Shown here one piece after another: positions 34,314 through 42,507 of a stretch of DNA of 49,115 nucleotides. The stretch is from DASSKO01 sp035690425. Lineage in GTDB: Bacteria; Actinomycetota; Actinomycetes; Propionibacteriales; Nocardioidaceae. Position 1 is the stretch's first letter; the number at the start of each line of letters is the position of its first letter. The translations under genes and the position numbers were made by a program. A model generated the notes under the pieces. The model had not been told where the DNA came from. It saw only the letters and a program-made list of their open reading frames with translations, and ran no database searches. Where the stretch lies: contig DASSKO010000160.1 in the NCBI GenBank assembly GCA_035690425.1, positions 1 to 49,115 of the forward strand, given 5' to 3'.

Positions 34314-35047
34314 GCCCGCGGATCACCCTCGCCGTCACCACCCGGGTGCTCACCCAGCTGCGGCGTGACCACCGCACCGTGGCGATGATGCTGCTGGTGC
34401 CCTGCTTCCTGCTGACGCTGCTGTGGTGGATGTTCGAGGGCAACGACGTGATCTTCGACCGGTTCGGGCCGCCGATGCTGGCGATGTTCCCGTTCATCGT
34501 GATGTTCCTGGTCACCTCCGTCACCACCCTGCGGGAGCGCTCCTCCGGCACACTCGAGCGACTGCTGTCGATGCCGATGGGCAAGGGCGACCTGCTGCTC
34601 GGCTATGCCCTGGCGTTCGCCCTTGTGGCGCTGCTGCAGGCCGCTCTTGCGGTCGGGCTGATGGTGTGGCTGCTCGACCTGCATGTCGCCGGTCCGGTGT
34701 GGATGCTCACCCTGGTCGCCGTACTCGACGCCGTGCTCGGCACCGCGTTGGGCTTGCTGGTCTCTGCGTTCGCCAACACCGAGTTCCAGGCGGTGCAGTT
34801 CATGCCAGCGGTCGTGCTGCCGCAGGTACTGCTGTGCGGGCTGTTCGTGGCACGCGACGCGATGCCGGCGGTGCTGGAGGCGATCTCCGACGTGCTGCCG
34901 CTGTCTTACGCCGTCGACGCCATGCAGAGCGTGCAGACGACCGCTGAGCCGGCCGGTGACCTGGCGTCCGACCTGGCCGTAGTGGTGGTCTTCGCGGTGG
35001 CGTCGCTGGCGCTGGGGGCCCTCACCCTGCGCCGGCAGACGGCGTAG
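34310..35047 (+). CDS. ABC-2 type exporter permease
   Basis: 245 residues with six predicted transmembrane helices; the first is VAMMLLVPCFLLTLLWWMF. LRERSSGTLERLLSMPMGKG is the ABC-2 signature between helices two and three, where the cytoplasmic coupling helix contacts the ATPase. Late FMPAVVLPQVLLCGLF and ISDVLPLSYAVDAM are the usual ABC2_membrane features. It exports an unknown compound, possibly an antibiotic or lipid. It overlaps the ATPase gene (ATGA). Confidence 0.93.
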   Translation: MSPRITLAVTTRVLTQLRRDHRTVAMMLLVPCFLLTLLWWMFEGNDVIFDRFGPPMLAMFPFIVMFLVTSVTTLRERSSGTLERLLSMPMGKGDLLLGYALAFALVALLQAALAVGLMVWLLDLHVAGPVWMLTLVAVLDAVLGTALGLLVSAFANTEFQAVQFMPAVVLPQVLLCGLFVARDAMPAVLEAISDVLPLSYAVDAMQSVQTTAEPAGDLASDLAVVVVFAVASLALGALTLRRQTA

Positions 35048-35104
35048 CCTGGGGCGTCCCTGGGGGCAGGTGCTCCCGGGCTCGCCAGTCCGAGGAGGAA
35101 CACC

Positions 35105-36034
35105 GTGCTCCGTCAGCCGCTGCTGGTGCTCTCGCGCAGTGCGCAGGTCAAGAAGATGGCCGAGACGATGCCGGTGTCGAGTGGCATCGTCGCGCGCTAC
35201 GTCCCGGGGGAGACCGCCGACTCGGTCGTCGAGGCGGCCCGCGACGTGGTGGCGGACGGACGCCTCGCGACGCTGGACTTCCTCGGCGAGGACACCGTCG
35301 ACCGCGCCCAGGCCGACGCCACCGTGCAGGCTTACCTGTCGGTGCTGCAGGCGCTGACCGTCGCCGGGCTCACGCCGGCCACCGAGGTGTCGCTGAAGCT
35401 CTCGGCGCTGGGTCAGGCGCTGCCCGGCGACGGGCGCAAGATCGCCCTCGACAACGCTCGGCAGATCTGTTCGGCCGCCCGCAACGCTGGCACGACAGTG
35501 ACCCTGGACATGGAGGACCACACGACGACCGACGCGACCCTGGAGACCCTGGTGGAGCTGCGGCAGGACTTCCCGGAGACCGGTGCCGTGCTGCAGTCCT
35601 ACCTGCACCGCACCGAGACTGACTGCCGCGAGCTCTCCTACGCGGGCTCCCGGGTCCGGCTGTGCAAGGGCGCGTATAAGCAGCCGGAGTCCGTCGCCTA
35701 CCAGAGCAAGTCGGAGGTCGACCGCTCCTACGTGCGCTGCCTGAAGACCCTGCTGGCCGGCCGCGGCTACCCGATGATCGCGACGCACGATCCCCGGCTG
35801 ATCGAGATCGCCGGCGCGCTCGCGACCCGCTGGGAGCGCGAACAGGGCAGCTACGAGTACCAGATGCTGTACGGCATCCGTCCGGTCGAGCAGCAGCGGC
35901 TGGCCGAGGCCGGCGAGAAGATGCGGGTCTACATCCCGTACGGCAGCGAGTGGTACGGCTATCTGATGCGCCGCCTGGCGGAACGTCCCGCCAACCTCGG
36001 CTTCTTCCTGCGATCGTTGGTGTCGCAGCGTTGA
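35105..36034 (+). CDS. Proline dehydrogenase (monofunctional)
   Basis: 309 residues from a GTG with GAGGAGG upstream. The enzyme oxidises proline to pyrroline-5-carboxylate with FAD and passes electrons to the quinone pool. Motifs: EVSLKLSALGQAL, TLDMEDHTTTDATL, VRLCKGAYKQPESVAYQSK, PMIATHDPRL, YEYQMLYGIRPVEQQRLAE and IPYGSEWYGYLMRRLAERPAN; the last holds the Arg pair that grips proline. It is the short form without the P5C dehydrogenase of PutA. The next gene makes proline from the same intermediate. Confidence 0.95.
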   Translation: MLRQPLLVLSRSAQVKKMAETMPVSSGIVARYVPGETADSVVEAARDVVADGRLATLDFLGEDTVDRAQADATVQAYLSVLQALTVAGLTPATEVSLKLSALGQALPGDGRKIALDNARQICSAARNAGTTVTLDMEDHTTTDATLETLVELRQDFPETGAVLQSYLHRTETDCRELSYAGSRVRLCKGAYKQPESVAYQSKSEVDRSYVRCLKTLLAGRGYPMIATHDPRLIEIAGALATRWEREQGSYEYQMLYGIRPVEQQRLAEAGEKMRVYIPYGSEWYGYLMRRLAERPANLGFFLRSLVSQR

Positions 36035-36101
36035 CGAACCGCGATGACCTGGCCGGCGTTGGCCGACAGCGTTGGTCTCGACCGCACGGAGGCTCGTGAG
36101 A

Positions 36102-36917
36102 ATGACCGGAACCGTTGCCGTCCTGGGCGCCGGAGTCATGGGCGAGACCGTCGCCTCCGGGATGCTGCGCGCCGGGCGCCCGGTCGATACGTTGCTGCTG
36201 ACCGCACGGCGCTCCGAGCGTGCCGACGAGCTGCGGGAGCGCTATGGCGTGGAGGTGGTTGGCAACGTCGACGCGGCGCGGCGTGCCGAGACACTGCTGG
36301 TCGGTGTCAAGCCTCAGGACATGAACGATCTCCTCGACGAGGTCGCCCCGCATCTGCATCCCGGTCAGCTGGTGGTGTCGCTCGCAGCCGGCACGACGAC
36401 CGCGGCAATCGAGGCACGGTTGCCCGAGGGGGTGGCGGTGGCCCGCGTGATGGTCAACACCCCGGCGCTGGTCGACGAGGGCATGGCCGCCCTGTCCGCC
36501 GGAGTGCACTGCGACGAGCAGCACCTGAAGGAGGCGGAGGCGCTGCTGTCCACGACCAGCCGGGTGATCCGGCTGCCGGAGAAGCACCTGGACGCGGTCA
36601 CCGCGATCAGCGGCACCGGTCCGGCGTACCTGTTCTTCGTCGTCGAGTCGATGATCGAGGCGGGTGTGCACCTGGGTCTGCCCCGCTCGACCGCGACCGA
36701 GCTCGTCGTGCAGACGATGGTCGGCTCCGCCAAGCTGCTGCGGGAGACCGGTGAACACCCGACCGTGCTGCGCGAGCGGGTCACCTCGCCCGCGGGTACG
36801 ACGGCGGCGGCGGTGCGCGAGCTGGAGGACCACAAGGTGCGCGCGGCGTTCATGACGGCGTTGGAGGCGGCTCGGGACCGCTCACGTGCGCTCGCCGAAG
36901 GCCGCAGCAGCCGCTGA
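36102..36917 (+). CDS. proC: Pyrroline-5-carboxylate reductase
   Basis: 271 residues from ATG 36102, with GGAGG nine bases upstream; upstream residues of the open frame are not conserved. VAVLGAGVMGETVASGMLRA binds NAD(P)H. VSLAAGTTTAAIEARLP and VARVMVNTPALVDEGMAAL lead to the family signature in ISGTGPAYLFFVVESMIEAG, and SPAGTTAAAVRELE is the C-terminal ProC pattern. It makes proline from P5C. Its order relative to the HTH, bS22 and epimerase genes follows M. tuberculosis (Rv0500 onwards), although several genes have been inserted between them here. Confidence 0.97.
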   Translation: MTGTVAVLGAGVMGETVASGMLRAGRPVDTLLLTARRSERADELRERYGVEVVGNVDAARRAETLLVGVKPQDMNDLLDEVAPHLHPGQLVVSLAAGTTTAAIEARLPEGVAVARVMVNTPALVDEGMAALSAGVHCDEQHLKEAEALLSTTSRVIRLPEKHLDAVTAISGTGPAYLFFVVESMIEAGVHLGLPRSTATELVVQTMVGSAKLLRETGEHPTVLRERVTSPAGTTAAAVRELEDHKVRAAFMTALEAARDRSRALAEGRSSR

Positions 36918-36957
36918 GTTGCCCGTCCGGTGGGCGGGTGATGCAGACTTTGCTGCC

Positions 36958-37425
36958 ATGACGACTGTGATTGTGCGCCGCACCGCGCAGGCGACCCCGC
37001 CGCGCGTGTGGTCGGTGGCGACCGACATCGACCACTGGCCCGAGACCATGTCGGGCATCGACGCCGTCGAGGTGATCGCCGGGTCGGGCTTCGACGTCGG
37101 CACCCGGTGGCGGGAGACCCGGACGATGTCCGGCAAGCAGGTCACCGAAGAGATGGCGGTGACCGCCATGGAGGACGGACGCTCCTACACCGTCGAGTCC
37201 GGCGGTCGCGGCGCCCACTACGTCTCGGTGTTCAGCTTCCTCCCAGCCGGGAACGGAGCAACCGAGATCGAGCTGTCGTTCACCCTGCAGCCGACCAGCG
37301 CCGTCGCGAGGATGCTCGACCGTCTCGCCGCGCCCCTGACCCGGCGCACCCTCGTCAATGGGTTGCAGGGCGACCTCGACGACGTCGCCGCCGTGGCCGA
37401 AGGCGGAGCCGGACTCGGTGCCTGA
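36958..37425 (+). CDS. SRPBCC-fold protein
   Basis: 155 residues from ATG 36958. TTVIVRRTAQATPPRVWSVA and DIDHWPETMSGIDAVEVIAG begin a START-like helix-grip fold, and FSFLPAGNGATEIELSFTLQ then LVNGLQGDLDDVAAVAE finish it. These proteins bind hydrophobic ligands, and some are polyketide cyclase-like; this one cannot be assigned. The frame is open upstream, but the N-terminus chosen starts the fold. It overlaps the GNAT gene by eight bases. No ribosome site is evident. Confidence 0.8.
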   Translation: MTTVIVRRTAQATPPRVWSVATDIDHWPETMSGIDAVEVIAGSGFDVGTRWRETRTMSGKQVTEEMAVTAMEDGRSYTVESGGRGAHYVSVFSFLPAGNGATEIELSFTLQPTSAVARMLDRLAAPLTRRTLVNGLQGDLDDVAAVAEGGAGLGA

Positions 37426-37987
37426 CGCGGGGACTGACGCGGGGCCTGACGCGGGGCCCGATCGGAGGCCGCTGAAGTTCGCCCGCGTGCAGCCTCGTGA
37501 CGTGCCTGCCGTACGCGGTGACCTGCTGCGGTTGTGGGTCGACGCGACCAACGCCGGCGGGTCGATCGGGTTCGTGGCACCGGTGACCAACGACGACGTG
37601 GCGCCGCTGCTCGACGCCTCGCTCGCGCGGGTGAGCGACGGTCCTGACGACCTCGGCGTGCTGCGTGACTGCAGCCGGCACGTGGTCGCGATGGCCTTCC
37701 TCACCGCCCGCCCGGGCTCGCTCTCCGCGCACTGGCGCACGGTGCTGCGGGTGGCCGTGCACCCGTCGTTGCAGGGGCAGGGCGCCGGCCGACGGCTGAT
37801 GACCGGCCTGCACGACCTCGCCCGCAGCCTCGGTCTGGAGCACCTCCAGCTCACGGTGCGCGACGGCAACGGACTCGAAGGCTTCTACGGCCGGCTCGGC
37901 TACCGCGTGGTCGGCCGGCACCCCGGCTCGGTGCGCGTCGCACCCGGGGACGACCGCGACGAGATCATGATGGTCTGCCCGCTCTGA
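37418..37987 (+). CDS. GNAT family N-acetyltransferase
   Basis: 189 residues from GTG 37418, overlapping the SRPBCC stop. The first 15 residues are a repeat-derived tail (PDAGTDAGPDAGPD). The acetyl-CoA loop is VAVHPSLQGQGAGRRLMTGL, a good Q-x-x-G-x-G/A motif, and LQLTVRDGNGLEGFYGRLGY is the terminal GNAT motif. The acceptor is unknown. It stands two genes before AcuC, a deacetylase, which hints at a reversible protein-acetylation pair, but they are not one operon. Confidence 0.85.
   Translation: MPDAGTDAGPDAGPDRRPLKFARVQPRDVPAVRGDLLRLWVDATNAGGSIGFVAPVTNDDVAPLLDASLARVSDGPDDLGVLRDCSRHVVAMAFLTARPGSLSAHWRTVLRVAVHPSLQGQGAGRRLMTGLHDLARSLGLEHLQLTVRDGNGLEGFYGRLGYRVVGRHPGSVRVAPGDDRDEIMMVCPL
37422..37457 (+). 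repeat. Three 12-base tandem repeats at the GNAT N-terminus
   Basis: CTGACGCGGGGA, CTGACGCGGGGC and CTGACGCGGGGC follow each other without a gap. They start at the SRPBCC stop codon and encode (T/P)-D-A-G units in the GNAT frame. The unit is a multiple of three, so copy-number change would not break the frame. Confidence 0.85.
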
Positions 37988-38197
37988 GCCGACACCACGT
38001 CGACGATTGCCGCCGCACCACGTGCCGGACTGCGCGCAGTTGTTCCCGCCGGGCACCGACCCGGCCACCTCGGGTGTCGCACGGGAACACTGGTACACCT
38101 GCTCGACGCGCTCACCGCATCTGCTGACCGGGCATCACTGCACGCCGGCTCGCTGCGTGCCGACACTGCGAGCACCACCATCGGATAAGGTCCGATC

Positions 38198-39382
38198 ATG
38201 GCCGGCTCCGCGTGCGTGGTCTTCGACCCCTCCTTGACCGACTACGACTTCGGCCCGATGCACCCACTCGACCCAGTGCGGGTCGACCTGACGATGCGGC
38301 TGGCGCGGGCGATGGGAGTCCTCAACGCCGGCAGGCTCGTGCAGGTCGACGCGCCGGTCGCGCCTGACGACCTCATCGCCACGGTGCACAGCGATGCCTA
38401 CATGGACGCCGTGATGCGGATGGGAGAGGACCCCTACCGGTCCGAACCCGAGTACGGGATCGGCACGCCGGACACCCCCGCGTTCGCGGGGATGCACGCC
38501 GCCTCCGCGCACATCGTGGGCGCCTCCGTCGAGGCCGCCCGGCGGGTCTGGGAAGGCGAGACCCTGCACGCCGCCAACATTGCCGGCGGCCTGCACCACG
38601 CGATGCCCGACTCCGCAAGCGGCTTCTGCGTCTACAACGACCCAGCGATCGCGATCCGCTGGCTGCTCGCGCAGGGCGCGGAGCGAGTGGCCTACGTCGA
38701 CGTCGACGCGCACCACGGTGACGGCGTGCAGACGGCGTTCTACGACGACCCGCGGGTGTTGACGCTCAGCATCCACGAGACGCCGGAGACGATGTTTCCC
38801 GGCACCGGGTTTCCGACCGAGACCGGCCGCGGCGGCGGCGTCGGCAAGGCGGTCAACGTCGCGCTGCCACCGGGCACTTCGGATGCGGGCTGGCTGCGGG
38901 CATTCCATGCGATCGTGCCGCCGCTGCTGAATGAGTTCGACCCGCAGGTGATGGTCACCCAGCACGGCTGCGACTCCCACGTCGACGACCCACTGACCCA
39001 CCTGATGCTCACGGTCGACGGCCAACGGGCGGCCCATCTGGCGCTGCACGAGCTGGCCCATCAGGTGTGTGCCGGGAAGTGGGTCGCGCTGGGAGGCGGC
39101 GGATACTCGATCGTCGACGTGGTGCCGCGGACCTGGACACACCTGCTGTCCATCGTCGGCGGCCATCCCATCGACCCGGGTGCAACGGTCGACGGGGGCT
39201 GGCGGGAGCATGTGCGCGCGCTGACCGGCGGCCACGCTGCCCCGACGCAGATGACCGACGGGCGAGCGCCGGAGTTCAAGGACTGGTCGATGGGTTACGA
39301 CCCGGCATCCTGGCTGGACCGGTCGATCCAGGCGACGCGGGAGGCGATCTTCCCGCCGAACGGGCTCGACGCCCACTACTGA
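38198..39382 (+). CDS. acuC: Acetoin utilisation protein AcuC, class I/II histone-deacetylase-like
   Basis: 394 residues with AAGGT upstream of the ATG. HDAC-fold signatures: LHHAMPDSASGFCVYNDPAI, VAYVDVDAHHGDGVQTAFY (two catalytic His and zinc Asp/His), LSIHETPETMFPGTG, VTQHGCDSHVDDPLTHL (second zinc Asp) and WVALGGGGYSI. In Bacillus AcuC removes acetyl groups from acetyl-CoA synthetase; the same role is likely here. A 210-base stretch before it shows no gene. Length is normal. Confidence 0.95.
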   Translation: MAGSACVVFDPSLTDYDFGPMHPLDPVRVDLTMRLARAMGVLNAGRLVQVDAPVAPDDLIATVHSDAYMDAVMRMGEDPYRSEPEYGIGTPDTPAFAGMHAASAHIVGASVEAARRVWEGETLHAANIAGGLHHAMPDSASGFCVYNDPAIAIRWLLAQGAERVAYVDVDAHHGDGVQTAFYDDPRVLTLSIHETPETMFPGTGFPTETGRGGGVGKAVNVALPPGTSDAGWLRAFHAIVPPLLNEFDPQVMVTQHGCDSHVDDPLTHLMLTVDGQRAAHLALHELAHQVCAGKWVALGGGGYSIVDVVPRTWTHLLSIVGGHPIDPGATVDGGWREHVRALTGGHAAPTQMTDGRAPEFKDWSMGYDPASWLDRSIQATREAIFPPNGLDAHY

Positions 39383-39510
39383 ACCGCTGCCGCCGATCGC
39401 GCATTTTCCGTCAGCACTTCCCCAGGCGTCTCATCAGGCACTACTCTCACGCTACGCAGGCACGTGTGGCAGCCGAACGAGAAGTCGGGCAGCGCGTGCT
39501 GGAGATGTAG

Positions 39511-39738
39511 GTGAGCATGGCACAGAACCCACCGCCCGGCGACGGTGACCAGCCGCTGTCCGAGACGACGTTCCTGACCGTGGCCGAGGTGGCCACGGCG
39601 ATGCGAGTCAGCAAGATGACGGTCTACCGGCTGGTGCACTCCGGGGAGCTGCCGGCGGCCCGCGTCGGGCGTTCGTTCCGAGTGCCGGAGAGCGCCGTCG
39701 ACGAGTTCCTTCGCAAGTCCTACTTCCAAGCCGGCTGA
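39511..39738 (+). CDS. BldC-like excisionase/MerR HTH protein
   Basis: 75 residues from GTG 39511, with GGAG spaced six bases upstream; an ATG two codons later is less well placed. The HTH reads FLTVAEVATAMRVSKMTVYR followed by LVHSGELPAARVGRSFRVP. BldC in Streptomyces binds direct repeats and holds back development, and the M. tuberculosis homologue is Rv0500A. Position before the bS22 gene is conserved across actinobacteria. It is a DNA-binding protein, likely a small global regulator. Confidence 0.9.
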   Translation: MSMAQNPPPGDGDQPLSETTFLTVAEVATAMRVSKMTVYRLVHSGELPAARVGRSFRVPESAVDEFLRKSYFQAG

Positions 39739-39791
39739 CAGCGGTCGCAGGGCGCCTGACCGCCGGAGGTCGCGGCTATCTCGGCGGCGGG

Positions 39792-39797
39792 TAGGCT
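39792..39797 (+). promoter_or_regulatory. -10 box for the bS22 gene
   Basis: TAGGCT is a strong actinobacterial -10 box, about 80 bases upstream of the bS22 GTG. I see no good -35 box. If right, the mRNA has a leader of roughly 70 bases. Confidence 0.35.
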
Positions 39798-39875
39798 TGG
39801 GCAGGTTCGCGGCCAATGTGCTGCCGTGCGCACAGCTCCGCCAGGAGCAGTCTCCTCGTAAGTGAAGGGTCGTCC

Positions 39876-39977
39876 GTGGGTTCCGTCATCAAGAAGCGCC
39901 GCAAGCGCATGGCCAAGAAGAAGCACCGCAAGCTGCTGAAGCGGACGCGCATCCAGCGTCGTCGCCAGGGCAAGTAA
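39876..39977 (+). CDS. Small ribosomal protein bS22 (AURKAIP1/COX24 type), 33 residues
   Basis: The frame starts at GTG 39876, ends at TAA 39975-39977 and encodes GSVIKKRRKRMAKKKHRKLL followed by KRTRIQRRRQGK; 19 of the 33 residues are Lys or Arg. GAAGGG lies seven bases upstream. This is the tiny basic protein bS22 seen on mycobacterial 30S subunits near the decoding centre and conserved between the BldC-like HTH and the galE2-like epimerase (Rv0500B position). It is shorter than usual gene-calling limits, so it is easily missed. Confidence 0.93.
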   Translation: MGSVIKKRRKRMAKKKHRKLLKRTRIQRRRQGK

Positions 39978-40021
39978 GCCTCGAGGCTCCCCAGCGTCAG
40001 GGGCATCACAAGGGGTCGTCG

Positions 40022-41050
40022 ATGGGTCGCGTCGTCCTGGTCACCGGGGTCGCTCAGCACCTCGGCGGTCGGCTGGCGCGAGCGCTTGTCGCCGACCCCG
40101 ATGTCGCGGACGTCATCGGCGTCGATGTCGACCGGCCACGGGATGACGTCGGCGCCGTGCGTTTCGTCCGCACCGACATCCGCCACCCGGCGATCGCCGA
40201 CGTGCTCGTCGGTGCGGGCGTCGACACGGTCGTGCACATGAGCGGGGTCGCAGCAGCTGGCCGCGTCGACGGCCGCTCGACGACCAAACGGCTCAACACC
40301 ATCGGCACCATGCAGCTGCTCGCCGCCTGCCAGCAGGCGCCGCAGCTGCGCAAGCTGGTGGTCAGGTCCAGCGCCGCCGTCTACGGCGCCTCGCCCCGCG
40401 ACCCCGCGATGTTCACCGAGGACATGGCGCCCGAGCGTGGGCCCCGCACCGGGTTGGGCAAGGAAGCCGTCGAGGTCGAGGCATACGTGCGCAGCCTCTC
40501 GCGGCGCCGCCCCGACATCACCGTCAGTGTGCTCCGTTACGCCGACCTCGTCGGCCCGGGGCTCGACTCCCCGATGGGTAGATACCTGTCCCTGCCTACC
40601 ATCCCGACCGTGCTCGGCTTCGACCCCCGGCTGCAGTTCTGCCATGAGCGTGACGCAATCGACTCGCTGCGGCGCGCGGTCTCACACGACGTACCCGGCA
40701 CCTGCAACGTCGCCGGTGACGGGATCCTGACGCTGTCCCAGGCCGCCCGTCGTGCGGGCCGACCGACGGTGCCGGTGCCCGACCATGCGCTCGGTGCGGT
40801 GGGCGGGCTGTTCCCGGCGGCCCGGCTTGCGGACGTCGCTGCCGAGCAGGCCGCCTATCTTCGCTACGGCCGTGGCGTCGACACCACACGGATGCGCACC
40901 TGTCTCGGCTTCGAGCCGGCGTTCACGACCGAGTCGGCGTTCGACGACTTCGTGCGAGGTCAGCCACCGGGTGTGCTGGCTCAGGATCGGGTCGCCGCGG
41001 CGGGGCGCACGCTGCACCGACTCCTGGGCGGGCGGGCCCTGCATGGCTGA
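40022..41050 (+). CDS. NAD-dependent epimerase/dehydratase-like protein (galE2 type)
   Basis: 342 residues. VVLVTGVAQHLGGRLARALV is an extended-SDR cofactor loop; DTVVHMSGVAAAG and LVVRSSAAVYGASPRDPAMF follow. The expected YxxxK is RTGLGKEAVEVE, so the catalytic Tyr is missing; the Mycobacterium galE2 (Rv0501) that I remember lacks it too. It may bind NAD without being a sugar epimerase. CHERDAIDSLRRAV and the C-terminal basic tail complete the family. It overlaps the acyltransferase by eight bases, as in other actinobacteria. Confidence 0.88.
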   Translation: MGRVVLVTGVAQHLGGRLARALVADPDVADVIGVDVDRPRDDVGAVRFVRTDIRHPAIADVLVGAGVDTVVHMSGVAAAGRVDGRSTTKRLNTIGTMQLLAACQQAPQLRKLVVRSSAAVYGASPRDPAMFTEDMAPERGPRTGLGKEAVEVEAYVRSLSRRRPDITVSVLRYADLVGPGLDSPMGRYLSLPTIPTVLGFDPRLQFCHERDAIDSLRRAVSHDVPGTCNVAGDGILTLSQAARRAGRPTVPVPDHALGAVGGLFPAARLADVAAEQAAYLRYGRGVDTTRMRTCLGFEPAFTTESAFDDFVRGQPPGVLAQDRVAAAGRTLHRLLGGRALHG

Positions 41051-41975
41051 GGTGAAGCCGCCAAACCTCGACGGCGAGGGGTTCGACGTGGCTGCGGCGA
41101 TCGTCGATGCCGCCCGCGAGGTCTTCGGCGACGACTGGGAGCGTCGGCTCGCGCGGCTGCTGACCTTCCTCCGGCGCCGGCTGAGCGGCGACTACAGCGT
41201 CGACGAGTTCGGCTTCGACGCCGAGCTGACGACGTTGACGATGGCCGTCCTGCGCCCGTTGGCCGAGCGCTGGTTCCGGATCGACGTACACGGCCTCGAC
41301 AACATCCCCGCTGACGGCGGCGGCCTCGTCGTGGCGAACCATTCCGGCACCGTGCCGGTCGACGCGTTGATGACCGGGCTGATCGTGCACGACCACGCGC
41401 ACCGGCAGCTGCGGATGCTGGCTGCCGACCTGGTCTTCCGGCTGCCGGTCCTCGGCCGGCTGGCACGTCGCGGCGGTGCGACCCTCGCCTGCGGCCAGGA
41501 CGCCGAACGGCTGCTCGGCCGCGGTGAGCTGGTGGGGGTGTGGCCGGAGGGCTTCCAGGGCATCGGCAAGCCGTTCCGGAAGCGGTACACGCTGCAGCAC
41601 TTCGGGGGCGACGGCGTAGGGAGCAACGGCTTCGTCACCGCGGCGCTGCGCACCCGCACGCCGGTCGTGCCGTGCTCGATCGTGGGGGCGGAGGAGATCT
41701 ACCCGCTGCTGGGGAACCTGCCGTCGCTGGCGCGGTGGCTGCGGGTGCCGTACCTGCCGGTCACACCGTTCTTCCCCTGGCTCGGCCCGCTGGGGATGGT
41801 GCCGCTGCCGAGCAAGTGGTTGATCGAGTTCGGTGCGCCGATCCGCACCGACGCGTACGCCGACGACGCAGCCACCGACCCGAGCGTGGTCCGCGGCCTC
41901 ACCGACCAGGTGCGCGAGACCATCCAGCAGACGCTGCACTCCTTGCTGGCGCAGCGTCGCGGCGTCTTCTTCTGA
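41043..41975 (+). CDS. Lysophospholipid acyltransferase (PlsC-like)
   Basis: 310 residues from ATG 41043, overlapping the epimerase stop. LVVANHSGTVPVDALMTGLI contains the NHxxxxD catalytic pair of glycerolipid acyltransferases, VWPEGFQGIGKPFRKRYTL is the EGT-like motif III, and VVPCSIVGAEEIYPLLGN is motif IV. The N-terminal 90 residues are polar and have no transmembrane helix. It matches the Rv0502 position. It probably esterifies a lysophospholipid or a related polyprenyl lipid, and the neighbouring epimerase may serve the same lipid. Confidence 0.9.
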   Translation: MAEVKPPNLDGEGFDVAAAIVDAAREVFGDDWERRLARLLTFLRRRLSGDYSVDEFGFDAELTTLTMAVLRPLAERWFRIDVHGLDNIPADGGGLVVANHSGTVPVDALMTGLIVHDHAHRQLRMLAADLVFRLPVLGRLARRGGATLACGQDAERLLGRGELVGVWPEGFQGIGKPFRKRYTLQHFGGDGVGSNGFVTAALRTRTPVVPCSIVGAEEIYPLLGNLPSLARWLRVPYLPVTPFFPWLGPLGMVPLPSKWLIEFGAPIRTDAYADDAATDPSVVRGLTDQVRETIQQTLHSLLAQRRGVFF

Positions 41976-41997
41976 CCGGTTCCCTCGCCCAGAGCCT

Positions 41998-42410
41998 CAG
42001 CGCAGCCGTCGGCGGATCGCAGCACCGGCCGCCACCGAACCGACGGTGGCTCCTGCGCCGGCGGCGCCCCACAGGCCCATGCGGGCCGCCTTCCGGCCGG
42101 CGCGGTAGTCGCGGACCCGCCAACCCTGGGCGTGCGCGTGCTGGCGCAGCTTGGTGTCGGGGTTGATCGCGCCGGGGTTGATCGCGCAGGGGTTGATCGC
42201 GCAGGGGTCGCCGACCAGCGACCCAGGTCGATGCCTTCGGCTTCCGCGAGCGCAGACACGGCATCGGCCTTGGCGGCTCGTGCACCAGGTCTCCCACCAG
42301 CCGGCCGGTGTAGACGCCGCCGCGGTGCTCCGCGACGGTGCCGAGCGCTCCGGTCAGGCCTGGGCGCGAGGCCATGACCCTGGCGGCCTCCACCGGCGCT
42401 GCTCAAGGAC
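41998..42410 (-). pseudogene. Decayed HAD-IB phosphatase (serB1 position)
   Basis: Reading leftward, three frames in turn give recognisable parts: VEAARVMASRPGLTGALGTV then AEHRGGVYTGRLVGDLVH; after a one-base loss AAKADAVSALAEAEGIDLGR; after an out-of-frame loss LVGDPCAINP, then AINPDTKLRQHAHAQGWRVR and a hydrophobic tail to the TGA at 41998-42000. The N-terminal DxDxT catalytic part (about 130 residues) is absent, and so is the SDSxNDLPML loop that holds the metal. AINP occurs three times because of a 15-base repeat. Gene order places it where M. tuberculosis has serB1. Confidence 0.7.
42161..42205. repeat. Three 15-base tandem repeats inside the HAD remnant
   Basis: GGTTGATCGCGCCGG, then twice GGTTGATCGCGCAGG, follow each other, and a fourth copy begins with GGT before diverging. 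On the minus strand they encode repeated AINP. The copies are almost identical, so the expansion is recent. Confidence 0.9.
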
Positions 42411-42507
42411 CCGGCCGGGTCTCCGCGGCGGCACGTCGCGAGCGTAGCCGCGCCTGCACCGGACCGCTCCGGTGCGACTCCAGGCGGACATCTGCCAGAC
42501 TCGGCGG

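Noticed and set aside
38007..38237. A short plus-strand Cys-rich ORF before acuC
   Set aside because: No ribosome site, Pro/His-rich random composition, and it runs into acuC in another frame.
40022..41050. Missing catalytic Tyr in the epimerase as evidence of a pseudogene
   Set aside because: As far as I remember the mycobacterial galE2 relatives also lack it, and the rest of the protein is intact, so it is a family trait.
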